The notes under the pieces were generated by a model. It ran no database searches, was not told the origin of the DNA, and saw only the letters and a list, made by a program, of their open reading frames with translations. DNA of 64,000 nt from Ramlibacter tataouinensis (GTDB taxonomy: Bacteria; Pseudomonadota; Gammaproteobacteria; Burkholderiales; Burkholderiaceae_C), in NCBI RefSeq assembly GCF_027941915.1, contig NZ_CP116009.1:2790001-2854000 (forward strand), given 5' to 3'. The translations under genes and the position numbers were made by a program. Every line of letters starts with the position of its first letter. Within the stretch, counting starts at the first letter, position 1. Positions 53,433 through 62,773 of the stretch are shown here, piece by piece.

Positions 53433-54884
53433 ATGAAACAGCTTCTGCGATGCGCGGTGGCGGCCGGCTGGGCCGCCCTGCTCCTGGCGGCCGGCCCCGC
53501 TCCCGCGCAAGCGCCGCAGGCCGCCCCCGTCGGCCCTGCGGCCCGGGCGGCGGCCGTGCCGGTCGAGTTCAAGCTGGTCAACGGCATGACGCTGATCGTC
53601 AAGCCCGACCACCGCGCACCGACGGCCGTGCACATGGTCTGGCTGCGCGTCGGCGCCATGGACGAGACCGACGGCACCAGTGGTGTTGCCCACGTGCTCG
53701 AGCACATGCTCTTCAAGGGCACCGACAAGCTGGCCGCGGGCGAGTTCTCGCGCCGCATCGCCGCCATGGGCGGGCGCGAGAACGCCTTCACCGGCCGCGA
53801 CTACACCGGCTACCACCAGCAGATCCCGGCCGACCGGCTGGAGGAGGTGATGCGGCTGGAGGCCGACCGCTTCGCCCACAACCGCTGGCCGGACGACGAG
53901 TTCCGGCGCGAGCTCGAAGTGGTCAAGGAAGAGCGGCGCCTGCGCATCCTCGACTCGCCGCGTGCCATGCTGCACGAGGTGCTGGATGCGGTCACTTTCA
54001 CCGTCTCGCCCTACCGGCGGCCGGTCTCCGGCTGGGCCAGCGACCTGGAGGCGATGACGCCGCAGGATGCGCGCGAGTTCTATCGCCGCTGGTACGTGCC
54101 GGCCAATGCCGTCGTCGTGGTGGCCGGCGACGTCGATCCCCAGCAGGTGCTGCGGCTGGCGCAGAAACACTACGGCAGCATCCCGGCGCGGGCCGTGCCG
54201 CCGCGCAAGCCGCGCGAGGAGCCGGTGCAGGCCGGCATCCGCCGCGTCGAGCACAAGGCGCCGGCCGAGCAGTCGTACGTGGCCCTGTCGTTCAAGGTGC
54301 CGCAACTGCGCAGCTTCGAAGCCAGCGCGGCGGCCGACGATGCGGTCGCCCTCACGGTGCTGGCCGCCGTGCTGGACGGCTACCGCGGCGCGCGCCTGGA
54401 CCGCGCGCTGACGCAGGGCCCCGACCGCGTGGCCGACAGCGTCGGCGCCGACAACGGCCTGTGGGGCCGGGGGCCGCAGACGTTCACGCTCGATGGCGTG
54501 CCGGCCGCCGGCAAGACGCCCGAGCAGGTCGAAGCCGCGTTGCGGGCCGAGGTGGCCCGGGTGGCGCGCGAAGGCGTCACCGAGGACGAGCTGCAGCGGG
54601 TCAAGACGCGCTGGGTCGCCGCCGAGGTCTACAAGCGCGATTCGGTGTTCGCCCAGGCGCGCGAGCTGGGCAGCTTCTGGGCGCTGGGCCTGCCGCTGGA
54701 CGCCAGCGAGCGCCTGATGGCACGGCTCAAGGCGGTCACGGCAGCGCAGGTGCAGTCGGTGGCGCAGCGCTTCTTCGGCGATGACCAGCTCACCGTCGGC
54801 ATCCTGCGGCCGCTGCCGCGCGATCCCGCCGAACCGAAGCGGGCGCCGCCGACGGGCTCGCGCCATGGAGGGGACGTGCAATGA
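53433..54884 (+). CDS. M16-family zinc protease, catalytic subunit
   Basis: A 483-residue exported pitrilysin-family protease. It has a signal peptide (about residues 1-28), the inverted zinc motif HxxEH as HVLEH (His87, Glu90, His91), and the downstream Glu in ELEVVKEERRLR. It likely pairs with the next gene, as bacterial M16B proteases work as a catalytic and a non-catalytic subunit. It overlaps the second gene by four bases. Confidence 0.92.
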   Translation: MKQLLRCAVAAGWAALLLAAGPAPAQAPQAAPVGPAARAAAVPVEFKLVNGMTLIVKPDHRAPTAVHMVWLRVGAMDETDGTSGVAHVLEHMLFKGTDKLAAGEFSRRIAAMGGRENAFTGRDYTGYHQQIPADRLEEVMRLEADRFAHNRWPDDEFRRELEVVKEERRLRILDSPRAMLHEVLDAVTFTVSPYRRPVSGWASDLEAMTPQDAREFYRRWYVPANAVVVVAGDVDPQQVLRLAQKHYGSIPARAVPPRKPREEPVQAGIRRVEHKAPAEQSYVALSFKVPQLRSFEASAAADDAVALTVLAAVLDGYRGARLDRALTQGPDRVADSVGADNGLWGRGPQTFTLDGVPAAGKTPEQVEAALRAEVARVAREGVTEDELQRVKTRWVAAEVYKRDSVFAQARELGSFWALGLPLDASERLMARLKAVTAAQVQSVAQRFFGDDQLTVGILRPLPRDPAEPKRAPPTGSRHGGDVQ

Positions 54885-56242
54885 GCACCGCATCGGCGAC
54901 GGGCCGCATTTCGGCGTGGCTGCGCCTGCTGGCCACGCTGTCGCTGCTGGCGGCCGCTGTCGCCGCGCGGGCGGCCATCCCCATCCAGCACTGGCAGCAG
55001 CCCAGCGGCGCCCAGGTGTACCTGGTGGAGAGCCGCGGCATTCCCATGGTCGATATCCAGGTCGACTTCGACGCCGGCGGCCGACGCGATCCGGCCGGCC
55101 AGGCCGGGCTGGCCAGCGTGACCGCCTCGATGAGCGGCAAGGGCGTGCGGGCCCATGGCGACCAGCCGGCGCTGGACGAGAACCAGGTCAGCGAGGCCTG
55201 GGCCGACCTGGGCGCCGGTTTCGGCGGCCAAGCCGGCAGCGACCGCATGAGCTTCAGCCTGCGCTCGCTCAGCGACCCGGCCCTGCTGGACCGCGCCATC
55301 GAACTGGCCGCCCGCCAGTTCGGCGAACCGGTCTTTCCCGCCGCCGTCTGGGAGCGCGACCGCCAGCGCATGTCGGCGGCGATCCGCGAGGCCAACACCC
55401 GGCCCGGCACGGTCGCCGCCAAGGCCTTCGACCACGCCGTCTACGGCAGCCACCCCTACGGCGCCGAAGTGACCGGAGCGACCCTGGCGGCATTCGGCGT
55501 CGAGGACATGCGCCGCTTCTTCGCTGGCCACGTCCTGCCCTGCCGCGCCAAGGTCAGCGTGGTCGGCGATGTCGACCGGGCCCGGGCTGACGCGATCGTC
55601 GCGCGGATGCTGGCCCGCCTGCCGCAACCGGCCGCCGGCTGCCCGCCGCTGCCGCCGGTGCCCGAGGTCGCGCCACTGGCGGCGCCGGCCACCGTGGCGA
55701 TTCCCTTCGATTCGGCGCAGGCCCACGTGCTGATCGGCGAGCCGGGGTACAAGCGCAGCGACCCCGACCATTTCGCGCTGGTGGTGGGCAACTACATCCT
55801 GGGCGGCGGCGGGCTGGTCTCGCGGCTGTCCACCGAGGTGCGCGAGAAACGGGGCCTGTCCTATGGCGCCTACAGCTATTTCTCGCCGGGCCTGCATGCC
55901 GGCGCGTTCACCATCGGGCTGCAGACCCGGCCCGACCAGGCCGCCGAGGCGACGGCGGTGGCCCGAGAGGTGCTGGCCCGGTACGTGGCCGAGGGGCCGA
56001 CGCAGGCCGAGCTGAAGGCGGCCAAGGACTACCTGATCGGCGGCTTTCCCCTGCGCATCGACAGCAACGCCAAGCTGCTGGGCAACGTGGCGGCGATCGC
56101 CTGGCACGGCCTGCCGCTCGACTACCTGGATACCTGGACCGCCCACATCGCCCGCGTCACGGCCGCGGACGTCCGCGCGGCGCTGCAGCGCAAGCTGGAC
56201 CCCGCCCGGGTCGTGACGGTGACGGTGGGCGCCAAACCCTGA
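54881..56242 (+). CDS. M16-family protease-like protein, non-catalytic subunit
   Basis: A 453-residue exported M16 homologue (signal peptide about residues 1-32). It keeps the fold and the C-terminal R/Y pair in STEVREKRGLSYGAYSYF, but the zinc motif is lost: the matching region reads LASVTASMSGKG. This is the usual companion subunit that completes the substrate chamber. The start overlaps the upstream gene (ATGA). Confidence 0.9.
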   Translation: MSTASATGRISAWLRLLATLSLLAAAVAARAAIPIQHWQQPSGAQVYLVESRGIPMVDIQVDFDAGGRRDPAGQAGLASVTASMSGKGVRAHGDQPALDENQVSEAWADLGAGFGGQAGSDRMSFSLRSLSDPALLDRAIELAARQFGEPVFPAAVWERDRQRMSAAIREANTRPGTVAAKAFDHAVYGSHPYGAEVTGATLAAFGVEDMRRFFAGHVLPCRAKVSVVGDVDRARADAIVARMLARLPQPAAGCPPLPPVPEVAPLAAPATVAIPFDSAQAHVLIGEPGYKRSDPDHFALVVGNYILGGGGLVSRLSTEVREKRGLSYGAYSYFSPGLHAGAFTIGLQTRPDQAAEATAVAREVLARYVAEGPTQAELKAAKDYLIGGFPLRIDSNAKLLGNVAAIAWHGLPLDYLDTWTAHIARVTAADVRAALQRKLDPARVVTVTVGAKP

Positions 56243-56505
56243 GCCGGGCGAGCCGGGGACCCCTGTCAACTCTGACAGGGTCCGGCGGGTGTGGCTGCGG
56301 CAATTGCCGAACAATGCGCCACCCGCTGTCACAAAGGGACTCGAAAGGCCGGCCGAGACGACACGGGCCGCAAGTACAGAGAGGTTATTTCGGCGCGGCA
56401 CCCCCCGGTGCCGCGCCGTTCTTTTCTTGGGGCGGCGCTTCGAGTGCTGCCGGTCGCTGCCTCCCGCCGCCGCTTTCGACCTCACGCCTCACGTAAGCTC
56501 GGGAC
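56243..56505 (+). other. Intergenic region with two hairpins
   Basis: These 263 bases between the M16 pair and rsmD contain a first hairpin (CCCTGTCA/TGACAGGG, 56261-56280) without a T-run, then about 110 unassigned bases, then a strong terminator at 56392-56427. The interval could be a long 3' untranslated region or hold a small RNA ending at the terminator. No convincing open frame is present. Confidence 0.5.
56392..56427 (+). terminator. Rho-independent terminator
   Basis: A perfect eleven-base stem GGCGCGGCACC/GGTGCCGCGCC with loop CCCC (56392-56417) is followed by GTTCTTTTCTT. It would end the M16 transcript or a small RNA encoded in the preceding interval. Confidence 0.85.
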
Positions 56506-57105
56506 ATGGCCCGAGCCCGTCCCGCCGCCCCCAGCCGCTCCCCGCACGAGGTGCGCATCGTCGGCGGTCTGTGGAAACGCACCCGCCTGCCGGTGGCCGA
56601 CAAGCCCGGCCTGCGGCCCACGCCCGACCGGGTGCGCGAGACCCTGTTCAACTGGCTGGGCCAGGACCTGAGCGGCTGGCGCTGCCTGGACGCCTTTGCC
56701 GGCACCGGCGCACTCGGGCTGGAGGCCGCCTCGCGCGGGGCGGTGCAGGTCCTGCTGGTGGAGCAGGACCCGCAGCTGGTGGAGCGGTTGCGCCAGCTCA
56801 AGCAGCGGCTGTCGGCGGATGCGGTGCAGGTGCGCCGTGGCGACGCGATGGCGGTGCTGGCGGAGCTGGCCGGCGCCGGCCTCGACCTGGTCCTGCTGGA
56901 CCCGCCGTTCGACGGCGACCTGTTCGACCGGGCCCTGGCAGCAGCCGTGCCCACGCTGGCGCCGGGCGGTCTGGTCTACCTGGAGGCGCCCGCGGCCTGG
57001 AGCGAAGCGCAAGCGGCCCAGGCCGGCCTGGAACTGCGCCGCCACCTCAAGGCCGGGGCCGTCCATGCCCACCTCTTCGGGCGGGGGGCCGGCCCGGCCG
57101 CATAA
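56506..57105 (+). CDS. rsmD: 16S rRNA (guanine(966)-N2)-methyltransferase
   Basis: A 199-residue SAM-dependent methyltransferase acting on 16S rRNA. HEVRIVGGLWKRTRLPV and LRPTPDRVRETLFNWLG are the N-terminal family blocks, followed by CLDAFAGTGALGLEAASRGA (SAM motif I) and the catalytic motif VLLDPPFDGD. It is followed by coaD after 36 bases, an order found widely in bacteria. Confidence 0.95.
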   Translation: MARARPAAPSRSPHEVRIVGGLWKRTRLPVADKPGLRPTPDRVRETLFNWLGQDLSGWRCLDAFAGTGALGLEAASRGAVQVLLVEQDPQLVERLRQLKQRLSADAVQVRRGDAMAVLAELAGAGLDLVLLDPPFDGDLFDRALAAAVPTLAPGGLVYLEAPAAWSEAQAAQAGLELRRHLKAGAVHAHLFGRGAGPAA

Positions 57106-57141
57106 TGCCCGGCGGTTGTCATCCCGTCCCCTGCAGCGCCC

Positions 57142-57648
57142 ATGGTCCCCTCCCATCCCGTGATCGCCGTCTATCCCGGCACCTTCGACCCCATGACCCT
57201 GGGCCATGAGGACGTGGTTCGGCGCGCCACCCAGTTGTTCGAGAAAGTGATCGTGGCGGTGGCTGCCGGCCACCACAAGAAGGCCATGTTCACCCTGACC
57301 GAGCGCATCGAGATGGCGCGCGAGGCCGTCCAGGCCTACCCGCAGGTGGAGGTGGAGAGCTTCTCGGGCCTGCTGCGCGACTTCGTGGTCGCGCGCGGCG
57401 GCAAGGCCATGGTGCGCGGCCTGCGGGCCGTGACCGACTTCGACTACGAGTTCCAGCTCGCCGGCATGAACCGCAGCCTGATGCCGGACGTGGAGACGGT
57501 GTTCCTCACGCCCAGCGACAAGTACCAGTTCATCAGCAGCACCTTCGTGCGCGAGATTGCGGTGCTGGGCGGCGAGGTCGACAAGTTCGTCTCGCCCGCC
57601 GTGCAGCAGCGCCTGGTGGACAAGGTCCGCAGCCTCGGCGGGTCTTGA
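57142..57648 (+). CDS. coaD: Phosphopantetheine adenylyltransferase
   Basis: A 168-residue nucleotidyltransferase making dephospho-Co[22 protein letters not shown] contains the T-x-G-H nucleotide motif, and [18 protein letters not shown] is the second conserved block. ATG at 57142 is in frame with the family N terminus; a -10-like CATAAT lies about 36 bases upstream in the rsmD end. It is convergent with the hydrolase gene. Confidence 0.96.
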   Translation: MVPSHPVIAVYPGTFDPMTLGHEDVVRRATQLFEKVIVAVAAGHHKKAMFTLTERIEMAREAVQAYPQVEVESFSGLLRDFVVARGGKAMVRGLRAVTDFDYEFQLAGMNRSLMPDVETVFLTPSDKYQFISSTFVREIAVLGGEVDKFVSPAVQQRLVDKVRSLGGS

Positions 57649-57684
57649 GCCGGAGCGCACGCGGTCCGCAGCCTCGGCGGACCG
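57624..57684 (+). repeat. 18-bp direct repeat at the coaD 3' end
   Basis: GGTCCGCAGCCTCGGCGG occurs at 57624-57641 inside the coaD C terminus and again at 57663-57680, after the stop. The second copy with its flanks forms a hairpin (CGGTCCGC/GCGGACCG, 57662-57684) between the convergent genes. It looks like a short local duplication that created a possible terminator. Confidence 0.8.
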
Positions 57685-57699
57685 TTGAACGGCGCGCGC

Positions 57700-58398
57700 C
57701 TAGGCCAGCACCGTCTTCAGCCAGCGCCGCAGCTCGCGGTTGACGGCGTCCGGCTGTTCCATCGTCAGCATGTGGCCGCAGCGCGGCACCATCGCCAGCT
57801 GCGCGCCGGGGGCCAGCGCGGCGATTTCGCGCGACAGCTCGGCCGGCGTGAGCTGGTCGTCCTCGCCGCACATCACCAGCACCGGGCAGCGCAGCGCGGG
57901 CAGGTGGACGCGCGCATCGGGGCGGTCCATGACGGCGCGGTTCTGGCGGATCAGCTGGGCGGCACCGGCCTCCAGCACGAAGTCGAGGTAGCGCGCCGCC
58001 AGCTCGGTGTCCGTGGCCCGGTCGGGGTGGAACGCCATCGCCACGTTGGGCTCGATCACCTCGCGGGCGCGGCCCTGGGCGAACAGCGCGATGGCCTTCT
58101 CGCGCACGGCCCGCATGGCGTCGTCCTCGGGCCGGGCGCTGGTGCCCAGCAGGGCCAGGCCGCGGACGCGTGCCGGCGCCTGGCGCGCCGCCTCCATCGC
58201 CACCATGCCGCCCATCGAGGCTCCGCACAGCACCAGTTCGCCGGGGTGGCGCGCCAGCAGGGCGGCGGCCATCTCCGGCAGCGTGTCGTGGCGCATGTGG
58301 GCGTCGCTCACGCGGGGACGGAAATCGGCCAGCGCGGCGAGCTGGTCGCGCCACATGGCTTCGTTGCCGGCCAGGCCGGGCAGCAGGATCAGGGTCAT
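57700..58398 (-). CDS. Alpha/beta-hydrolase
   Basis: A 232-residue alpha/beta-fold hydrolase. The nucleophile elbow is GASMGG in LVLCGASMGGMVAMEAA, with an acid near CGEDDQLTP and a His in VPRCGHMLTMEQP completing the triad. Oxyanion motif LLPGLAG is at the N terminus. Substrate unknown. The start overlaps the TTC38-like gene by four bases, making it the last gene of the leftward operon. Confidence 0.88.
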   Translation of the reverse strand: MTLILLPGLAGNEAMWRDQLAALADFRPRVSDAHMRHDTLPEMAAALLARHPGELVLCGASMGGMVAMEAARQAPARVRGLALLGTSARPEDDAMRAVREKAIALFAQGRAREVIEPNVAMAFHPDRATDTELAARYLDFVLEAGAAQLIRQNRAVMDRPDARVHLPALRCPVLVMCGEDDQLTPAELSREIAALAPGAQLAMVPRCGHMLTMEQPDAVNRELRRWLKTVLA

Positions 58399-59732
58399 AG
58401 GAAATGGGCCGCCGCGTCGGCCAGGCCGAGGGCGGCATACAGCTGCGCGGCCTGCCGGCGCAGGCGGCGCGATTCGGGCTGCTGGCGCAGCTGGGGTTGC
58501 AGCAAGTTCTGGGCGCCGCCCAGGCGGCCGCTGCGCACCAGCGCATCCAGGTGGATCTGCGCGAACAGGTCGCGCTGGGCGTGGCTGCCGCCGACCTCCA
58601 GCATGCGGGGCAGGGCCTGCCCGAGCTCGCGCGCCGCCGGCTCGTGCTCGCCGCGCGCCCAGGCCAGCAGGCCGCGCGCCGCCGGCACGCACACGTCCTG
58701 CCAGGTTGCGCGCTCGGGCGGCGGCGCCGCGGCGGCATGGCTTTCGATGTTGCGCAGCAGCGTGTCGGCTTGCGGCCGGCCCGCGCGCGCCAGCCCCAGC
58801 AGGTATTGCAGGTCGAGGAAGGGCAGCACCTGGTCGGCCGTGCGCGGCGCCAGTTCGTCCGCCAGTTCCTGCCAGCGACCGCCCACGTCGATGCCGGCCA
58901 GCTCCAGGCGCGCCAGCAGCGACACGGCATTGACCTGGTCCTGGCTGTAGTCCCGCGCCACGCCCCAGACCTGCCGGTCGTACAGCTGCAGCACCTCGTC
59001 GACGCGGTCCAGCTCGAGCGCGAACAGCGCCTGGTGCCACCAGTTGTGCGTCACCATGAACGAGTTCAGGCCCTGCCAGGTGTCGCTCACGTCCTGCAGG
59101 AACGCATGGCCTTCGCTGAGGCGCCCCTGGGTGAGCATCACGTGGGCCAGCGCATGGTGGGCCCAGGGCTCCTTGCGGCACATCGCGATGGCGCGGCGCG
59201 CGTGCGTTTCGGCCTGCTCCAGCCCGTGGCACTGCTCCCAGCCGAAGGCCAGCATGCCATGCAGGTAGGGCACGTCGCCGGCCGCCGGCAGCGCGGCGAG
59301 CGCCAGCCGCAGCATGCCGGGCGAATCGCCCCGGTTGAACAGGTGGTACTGGCCCAGCTTGAGCGAGGCCAGGTCGCGCGGGTGCTCGCGCGCCTGCTCC
59401 TCGTGCAGCCGGATCGCGCGCGGCACATCGCCTTCCACCCAGGCGGCGACCGCCTGGATGAAGCGCTGCTCGCGCGGCGTGGCACGGGCGGCGCCGGCCA
59501 GCGCCTGGCCGATGAAGGGGCGGGCGTTGGCTGGCGCCGCGGGCGATTCGGCGAACATGTGCACTGCCGCGATGCTGGCCTGCACGATGGGGGACGGGTC
59601 CTGCGCCGCCGACAGTACGTTGACCGCGCGCGCCTCGCTGGCGATGAAGCCCAGGACGAAATCGTCCAGCGCCGCCAGTGCGGCGCCGCCGGCTTCGAGT
59701 GTGACCGGATTGCCGAGCGCGTCAGTCGACAT
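58395..59732 (-). CDS. TTC38-like tetratricopeptide protein
   Basis: A 445-residue helical-repeat protein of the TTC38 type (tetratricopeptide repeat protein 38 is the eukaryotic namesake). Typical segments are WVEGDVPRAIRLHEEQAREHPRDLASLKL, AFGWEQCHGLEQAETHARRAI and SFMVTHNWWHQALFALEL. No enzymatic motif is visible; the function in bacteria is unknown. It overlaps the amidase gene by 11 bases and the hydrolase by 4, so it is firmly embedded in the operon. Confidence 0.85.
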   Translation of the reverse strand: MSTDALGNPVTLEAGGAALAALDDFVLGFIASEARAVNVLSAAQDPSPIVQASIAAVHMFAESPAAPANARPFIGQALAGAARATPREQRFIQAVAAWVEGDVPRAIRLHEEQAREHPRDLASLKLGQYHLFNRGDSPGMLRLALAALPAAGDVPYLHGMLAFGWEQCHGLEQAETHARRAIAMCRKEPWAHHALAHVMLTQGRLSEGHAFLQDVSDTWQGLNSFMVTHNWWHQALFALELDRVDEVLQLYDRQVWGVARDYSQDQVNAVSLLARLELAGIDVGGRWQELADELAPRTADQVLPFLDLQYLLGLARAGRPQADTLLRNIESHAAAAPPPERATWQDVCVPAARGLLAWARGEHEPAARELGQALPRMLEVGGSHAQRDLFAQIHLDALVRSGRLGGAQNLLQPQLRQQPESRRLRRQAAQLYAALGLADAAAHFL

Positions 59733-61161
59733 GGTCCAGCGCCTCGGAAGGCGGCTGGGGCCAGGGCCGCTGCGGCTCGCGGATCTGCTCGAAGGCGCGC
59801 GACACCTGCAGCACCCCGAGGTCGTCGAAGCGCTGGCCGGCGATCTGCAGGCCGATCGGCAGGCCGTCCGAGGTGTAGCCGCAGTTGATCGACGCCGCCG
59901 GCTGCTCGGACATGTTGAACGGCACCGTGAAGCCGATGTGCTCCAGCGGCCGCAGCGGGTCGTTGGTGGGCGAGGGCAGCTCGGCCGGGAAGGCCGGCAC
60001 CGGCGAGGTCGGCGAGATCACGTAGTCGAAGGCGCGGCAGGCGTTCACCGCCGCCACGCGCGTCGCATGGAACTGGCTGAAGGCCTTGAACACGGCTTCG
60101 CCGCTCATGCCGGCGGCGCTGTCGCCCCATTGCTGGATGTAGGGCAGCACACTGGCCTTGCGCGCCGGCGGCAGCGCCTTCATGTCCAGGTACGAGCGCA
60201 TGCGCCAGAAGTGGTCCATGCCGTCCAGCATGCCCTGGGTCATGAACGGCTGCAGCGGCTGCACGATGGCGCCGGCGCGCTCGAACAGGCGTGCGGCGCG
60301 CTCGACGGCGGCGCGCACTTCCGGCAGCACCGCCAGTCCGCAGCCGGCTTCCAGCAGCAGGCCGATGCGCAGGCCCTTCAGGCGCTCGGGCCCGGCGTCC
60401 GCGTCCTGCCAGGCGATGTCCTGCCAGGGCAGGTTCATGCTGTCGCGCGCATCGGCGCCGGACAACACCTGCATGAACAGGGCCGAGTCGGCCACGGTGC
60501 GGGTCATCGGCCCGGCGGCGCGGCCCATGTAGGGCGGGTCGATCGGGATGCGGCCCAGGCTGGGCTTGAGGGTGAAGATGCCGCACCAGCCGGCCGGCAG
60601 GCGCAGAGAGCCGCCGATGTCGGTGCCCACGTGCAGCGGCCCGTAGCCGGCCGCCGCCGCGGCGCCGGCGCCGGAACTGGAGCCGCCGGGCGTCTTGCTG
60701 CGGTCCCAGGGGTTGCGCGCCAGCGCGTGGAAGCTGGACAGGCCGGAGGACAGCATGCCGTAGTCGGGCATGGTGGTCTTGGCCACCAGCACGCCGCCGC
60801 CCTCGCGCACCCGTGCGGCCGGCGGCGCGTCGGCCGGCATCGCCACCGGCTCGACCGCCGCCGTGCCCAGCGGCATGGGATCGCCCTCGGTGGCGATGTT
60901 GTCCTTGAGCGTGAGCGGCACGCCGTCGATCGGGCCCAGCGGCGCGCCGCGGCGCCAGCGGTCCTCGCTGGCGCGCGCCTGCTCCAGCGCCCGCTCGGGC
61001 CGCAGCAGGTACAGCGCATGCAGGTGGCGCTCCCAGCGCTCGATGTGGCCGAGCACGGAGCGGGTGGCTTCCACCGGGGAGAAATCGCCCCGGCGATAGC
61101 CTTCTACGAGTTCGGTGGCCGTGAGTTCATGCAGCGCATGGCCCTGGGACTGCTTCGACAT
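59722..61161 (-). CDS. Amidase signature family enzyme
   Basis: A 479-residue amidase with the Ser-cisSer-Lys triad: Lys86 in PLTLKDNIATEG, the Ser cluster 161-163 in TPGGSSSGAGAAAAAGYG and nucleophile Ser185 in GTDIGGSLRLPA. It hydrolyses an amide bond of unknown substrate, probably cytosolic. It lies 13 bases after the binding-protein gene, so its substrate may arrive through the adjacent peptide-type ABC transporter. Confidence 0.92.
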   Translation of the reverse strand: MSKQSQGHALHELTATELVEGYRRGDFSPVEATRSVLGHIERWERHLHALYLLRPERALEQARASEDRWRRGAPLGPIDGVPLTLKDNIATEGDPMPLGTAAVEPVAMPADAPPAARVREGGGVLVAKTTMPDYGMLSSGLSSFHALARNPWDRSKTPGGSSSGAGAAAAAGYGPLHVGTDIGGSLRLPAGWCGIFTLKPSLGRIPIDPPYMGRAAGPMTRTVADSALFMQVLSGADARDSMNLPWQDIAWQDADAGPERLKGLRIGLLLEAGCGLAVLPEVRAAVERAARLFERAGAIVQPLQPFMTQGMLDGMDHFWRMRSYLDMKALPPARKASVLPYIQQWGDSAAGMSGEAVFKAFSQFHATRVAAVNACRAFDYVISPTSPVPAFPAELPSPTNDPLRPLEHIGFTVPFNMSEQPAASINCGYTSDGLPIGLQIAGQRFDDLGVLQVSRAFEQIREPQRPWPQPPSEALDHVD

Positions 61162-61174
61162 GCGCGGACTCCGG

Positions 61175-62671
61175 TCAGGCCTTGGACAGGGACGACAGGT
61201 CGTTGCAGAAGATCGGCATGTCCTTCCACAGGCCCTTGACGTCCTTGCTGGCCACCGTGACCCACTGCGGCTGGTAGAGGAAGCCCATCGGCGCGTCGTC
61301 GGCGACCAGCCGCTGGATCTCGCCCAGCAGCTTCGTGCGCTCCTTGGCGTTGGCCGTGCCCTTGTACTTGCCGTACAGGTCGTTGAACTTGGGCGACTGG
61401 TAGTTCCAGTAGTAGCCCGGCCGCGCGAAGTTGCCCAGGTCGAAGGGTTCGACGTGCGAGATGATCGTCATGTCGTAGTTGTGGGCGCCGCCGTAGACGT
61501 TGGACAGCCACTGCGCCCATTCCACGTTCTGCAGCTTGGCGTTGATGCCGACCTTGGACAGCTGCGAGGCGATCACCTCCCCGCCCTGGCGCGCGTAGGG
61601 GGGCGGCGGCAGCGTGATCGTGACCTCGATCGGGCCGGTCACGCCGGCTTCCTTCAGCAGCGCGCGGGCGCGGTCCGGGTTGTAGGCGTTGACGCTGGTC
61701 AGGTCCACGTAGCCGGGCGCGCTGGGCGGGTAGTAGCTGCCGATCGGCACGCCGTAGCCGTCGCCGGCGCCCTGGATGACCGCCTTGTTGTCGATGGCCA
61801 TGTTCACCGCCCGGCGCACGCGCACGTCGTCGAACGGCTTCTTCTTGTTGTTGATGGCCAGGATGGTCTTGGCGCGCGAGCCCGACACCACCACCTGGAA
61901 GCGCGGGTTGCCCTTGAACTGCTCGACGCTGCGCGGCGTCACGCGCGGGAAGGCGTCGACGTCGCCGGCCAGCAGCGCGGCGACCTGCGCCGCCGGGTCG
62001 GCGATGAAGCGGAAGGTGGCGCGCTTGAGCTTGATGTTGGCGGCGTTGCGGTAGTCGTCCCACTTGGACAACGTGACCGAGGAGCCCTTGACCCAGTTCT
62101 CCAGCCGGTAGGGGCCGGTGCCGGTGGGCTTGGTGGCATTGGTGTCGGCGCTCTTGGGCTCGACGATGATGGCCGTGGCCTGCCCCATGAGGAACGGGAA
62201 GTCGGGGTCGATTTCCTTGGTCAGGATCACCACCGTGTGGTCGTCGACCACGCGGGTGGTGAGGGCGGCGAAGGTGCGCTTGTCCTTGTTGGTGCTCTTG
62301 TCGCCGCCGGCGCGGTCGAACGAGAACTTGACGGCCTGCGCGTTGAACGGCTCGCCGTTGTGGAACTTCACGCCCTTGCGCAGCCTGAAGGTGTAGGTGG
62401 TCAGGTCGGGCGAGACCTCCCAGCTCTCGGCCAGCAGCGGCGTGACGCTGCCGTCCGGGTGGATCTTGGTCAGCGTCTCGTAGATGTTGTACAGGGTGAC
62501 TTCCGCGATGGAGGAGGCGGCGCCGCCGGTGGGGTCCAGGCCCGGGCTCGGCTCCAGCGCCATGGCCAGCACGATGGAGTCCTTGCGGCTCTGGGCCAGC
62601 GCGAGTTCGGGCAGGGCCAGCGGCAGCGCCGCCAGCGCGGCGGAGGAAAGGACGGTCCGTCGATTCAGCAT
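61175..62671 (-). CDS. Peptide-type ABC transporter substrate-binding protein (DppA/OppA family)
   Basis: A 498-residue periplasmic binding protein of family 5. A signal peptide with Arg pair (MLNRRTVLSSAALAALPLAL) ends near LALAQ. The mature part has TYTFRLRKGVKFHNGEPFNAQAVKFSFDR, a hallmark of this family. It feeds the ATPases encoded upstream in the operon; permease genes are not in the window. The ligand could be a peptide, an amide or glutathione-like compound. Confidence 0.92.
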   Translation of the reverse strand: MLNRRTVLSSAALAALPLALPELALAQSRKDSIVLAMALEPSPGLDPTGGAASSIAEVTLYNIYETLTKIHPDGSVTPLLAESWEVSPDLTTYTFRLRKGVKFHNGEPFNAQAVKFSFDRAGGDKSTNKDKRTFAALTTRVVDDHTVVILTKEIDPDFPFLMGQATAIIVEPKSADTNATKPTGTGPYRLENWVKGSSVTLSKWDDYRNAANIKLKRATFRFIADPAAQVAALLAGDVDAFPRVTPRSVEQFKGNPRFQVVVSGSRAKTILAINNKKKPFDDVRVRRAVNMAIDNKAVIQGAGDGYGVPIGSYYPPSAPGYVDLTSVNAYNPDRARALLKEAGVTGPIEVTITLPPPPYARQGGEVIASQLSKVGINAKLQNVEWAQWLSNVYGGAHNYDMTIISHVEPFDLGNFARPGYYWNYQSPKFNDLYGKYKGTANAKERTKLLGEIQRLVADDAPMGFLYQPQWVTVASKDVKGLWKDMPIFCNDLSSLSKA

Positions 62672-62773
62672 GTTTGTTCTCCAGGGAAGGTCAGGAAACG
62701 GGGCGGGCGCGGGCCCACTGCAGAGTGCATCGCATCATCCCCGACATCCGCGACGCAAGGCAATTGGGGTTGC

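Noticed and set aside
54881-56242. Second M16 gene as a broken protease
   Set aside because: Loss of the zinc motif is normal for the non-catalytic partner in paired M16B systems; the frame is intact.
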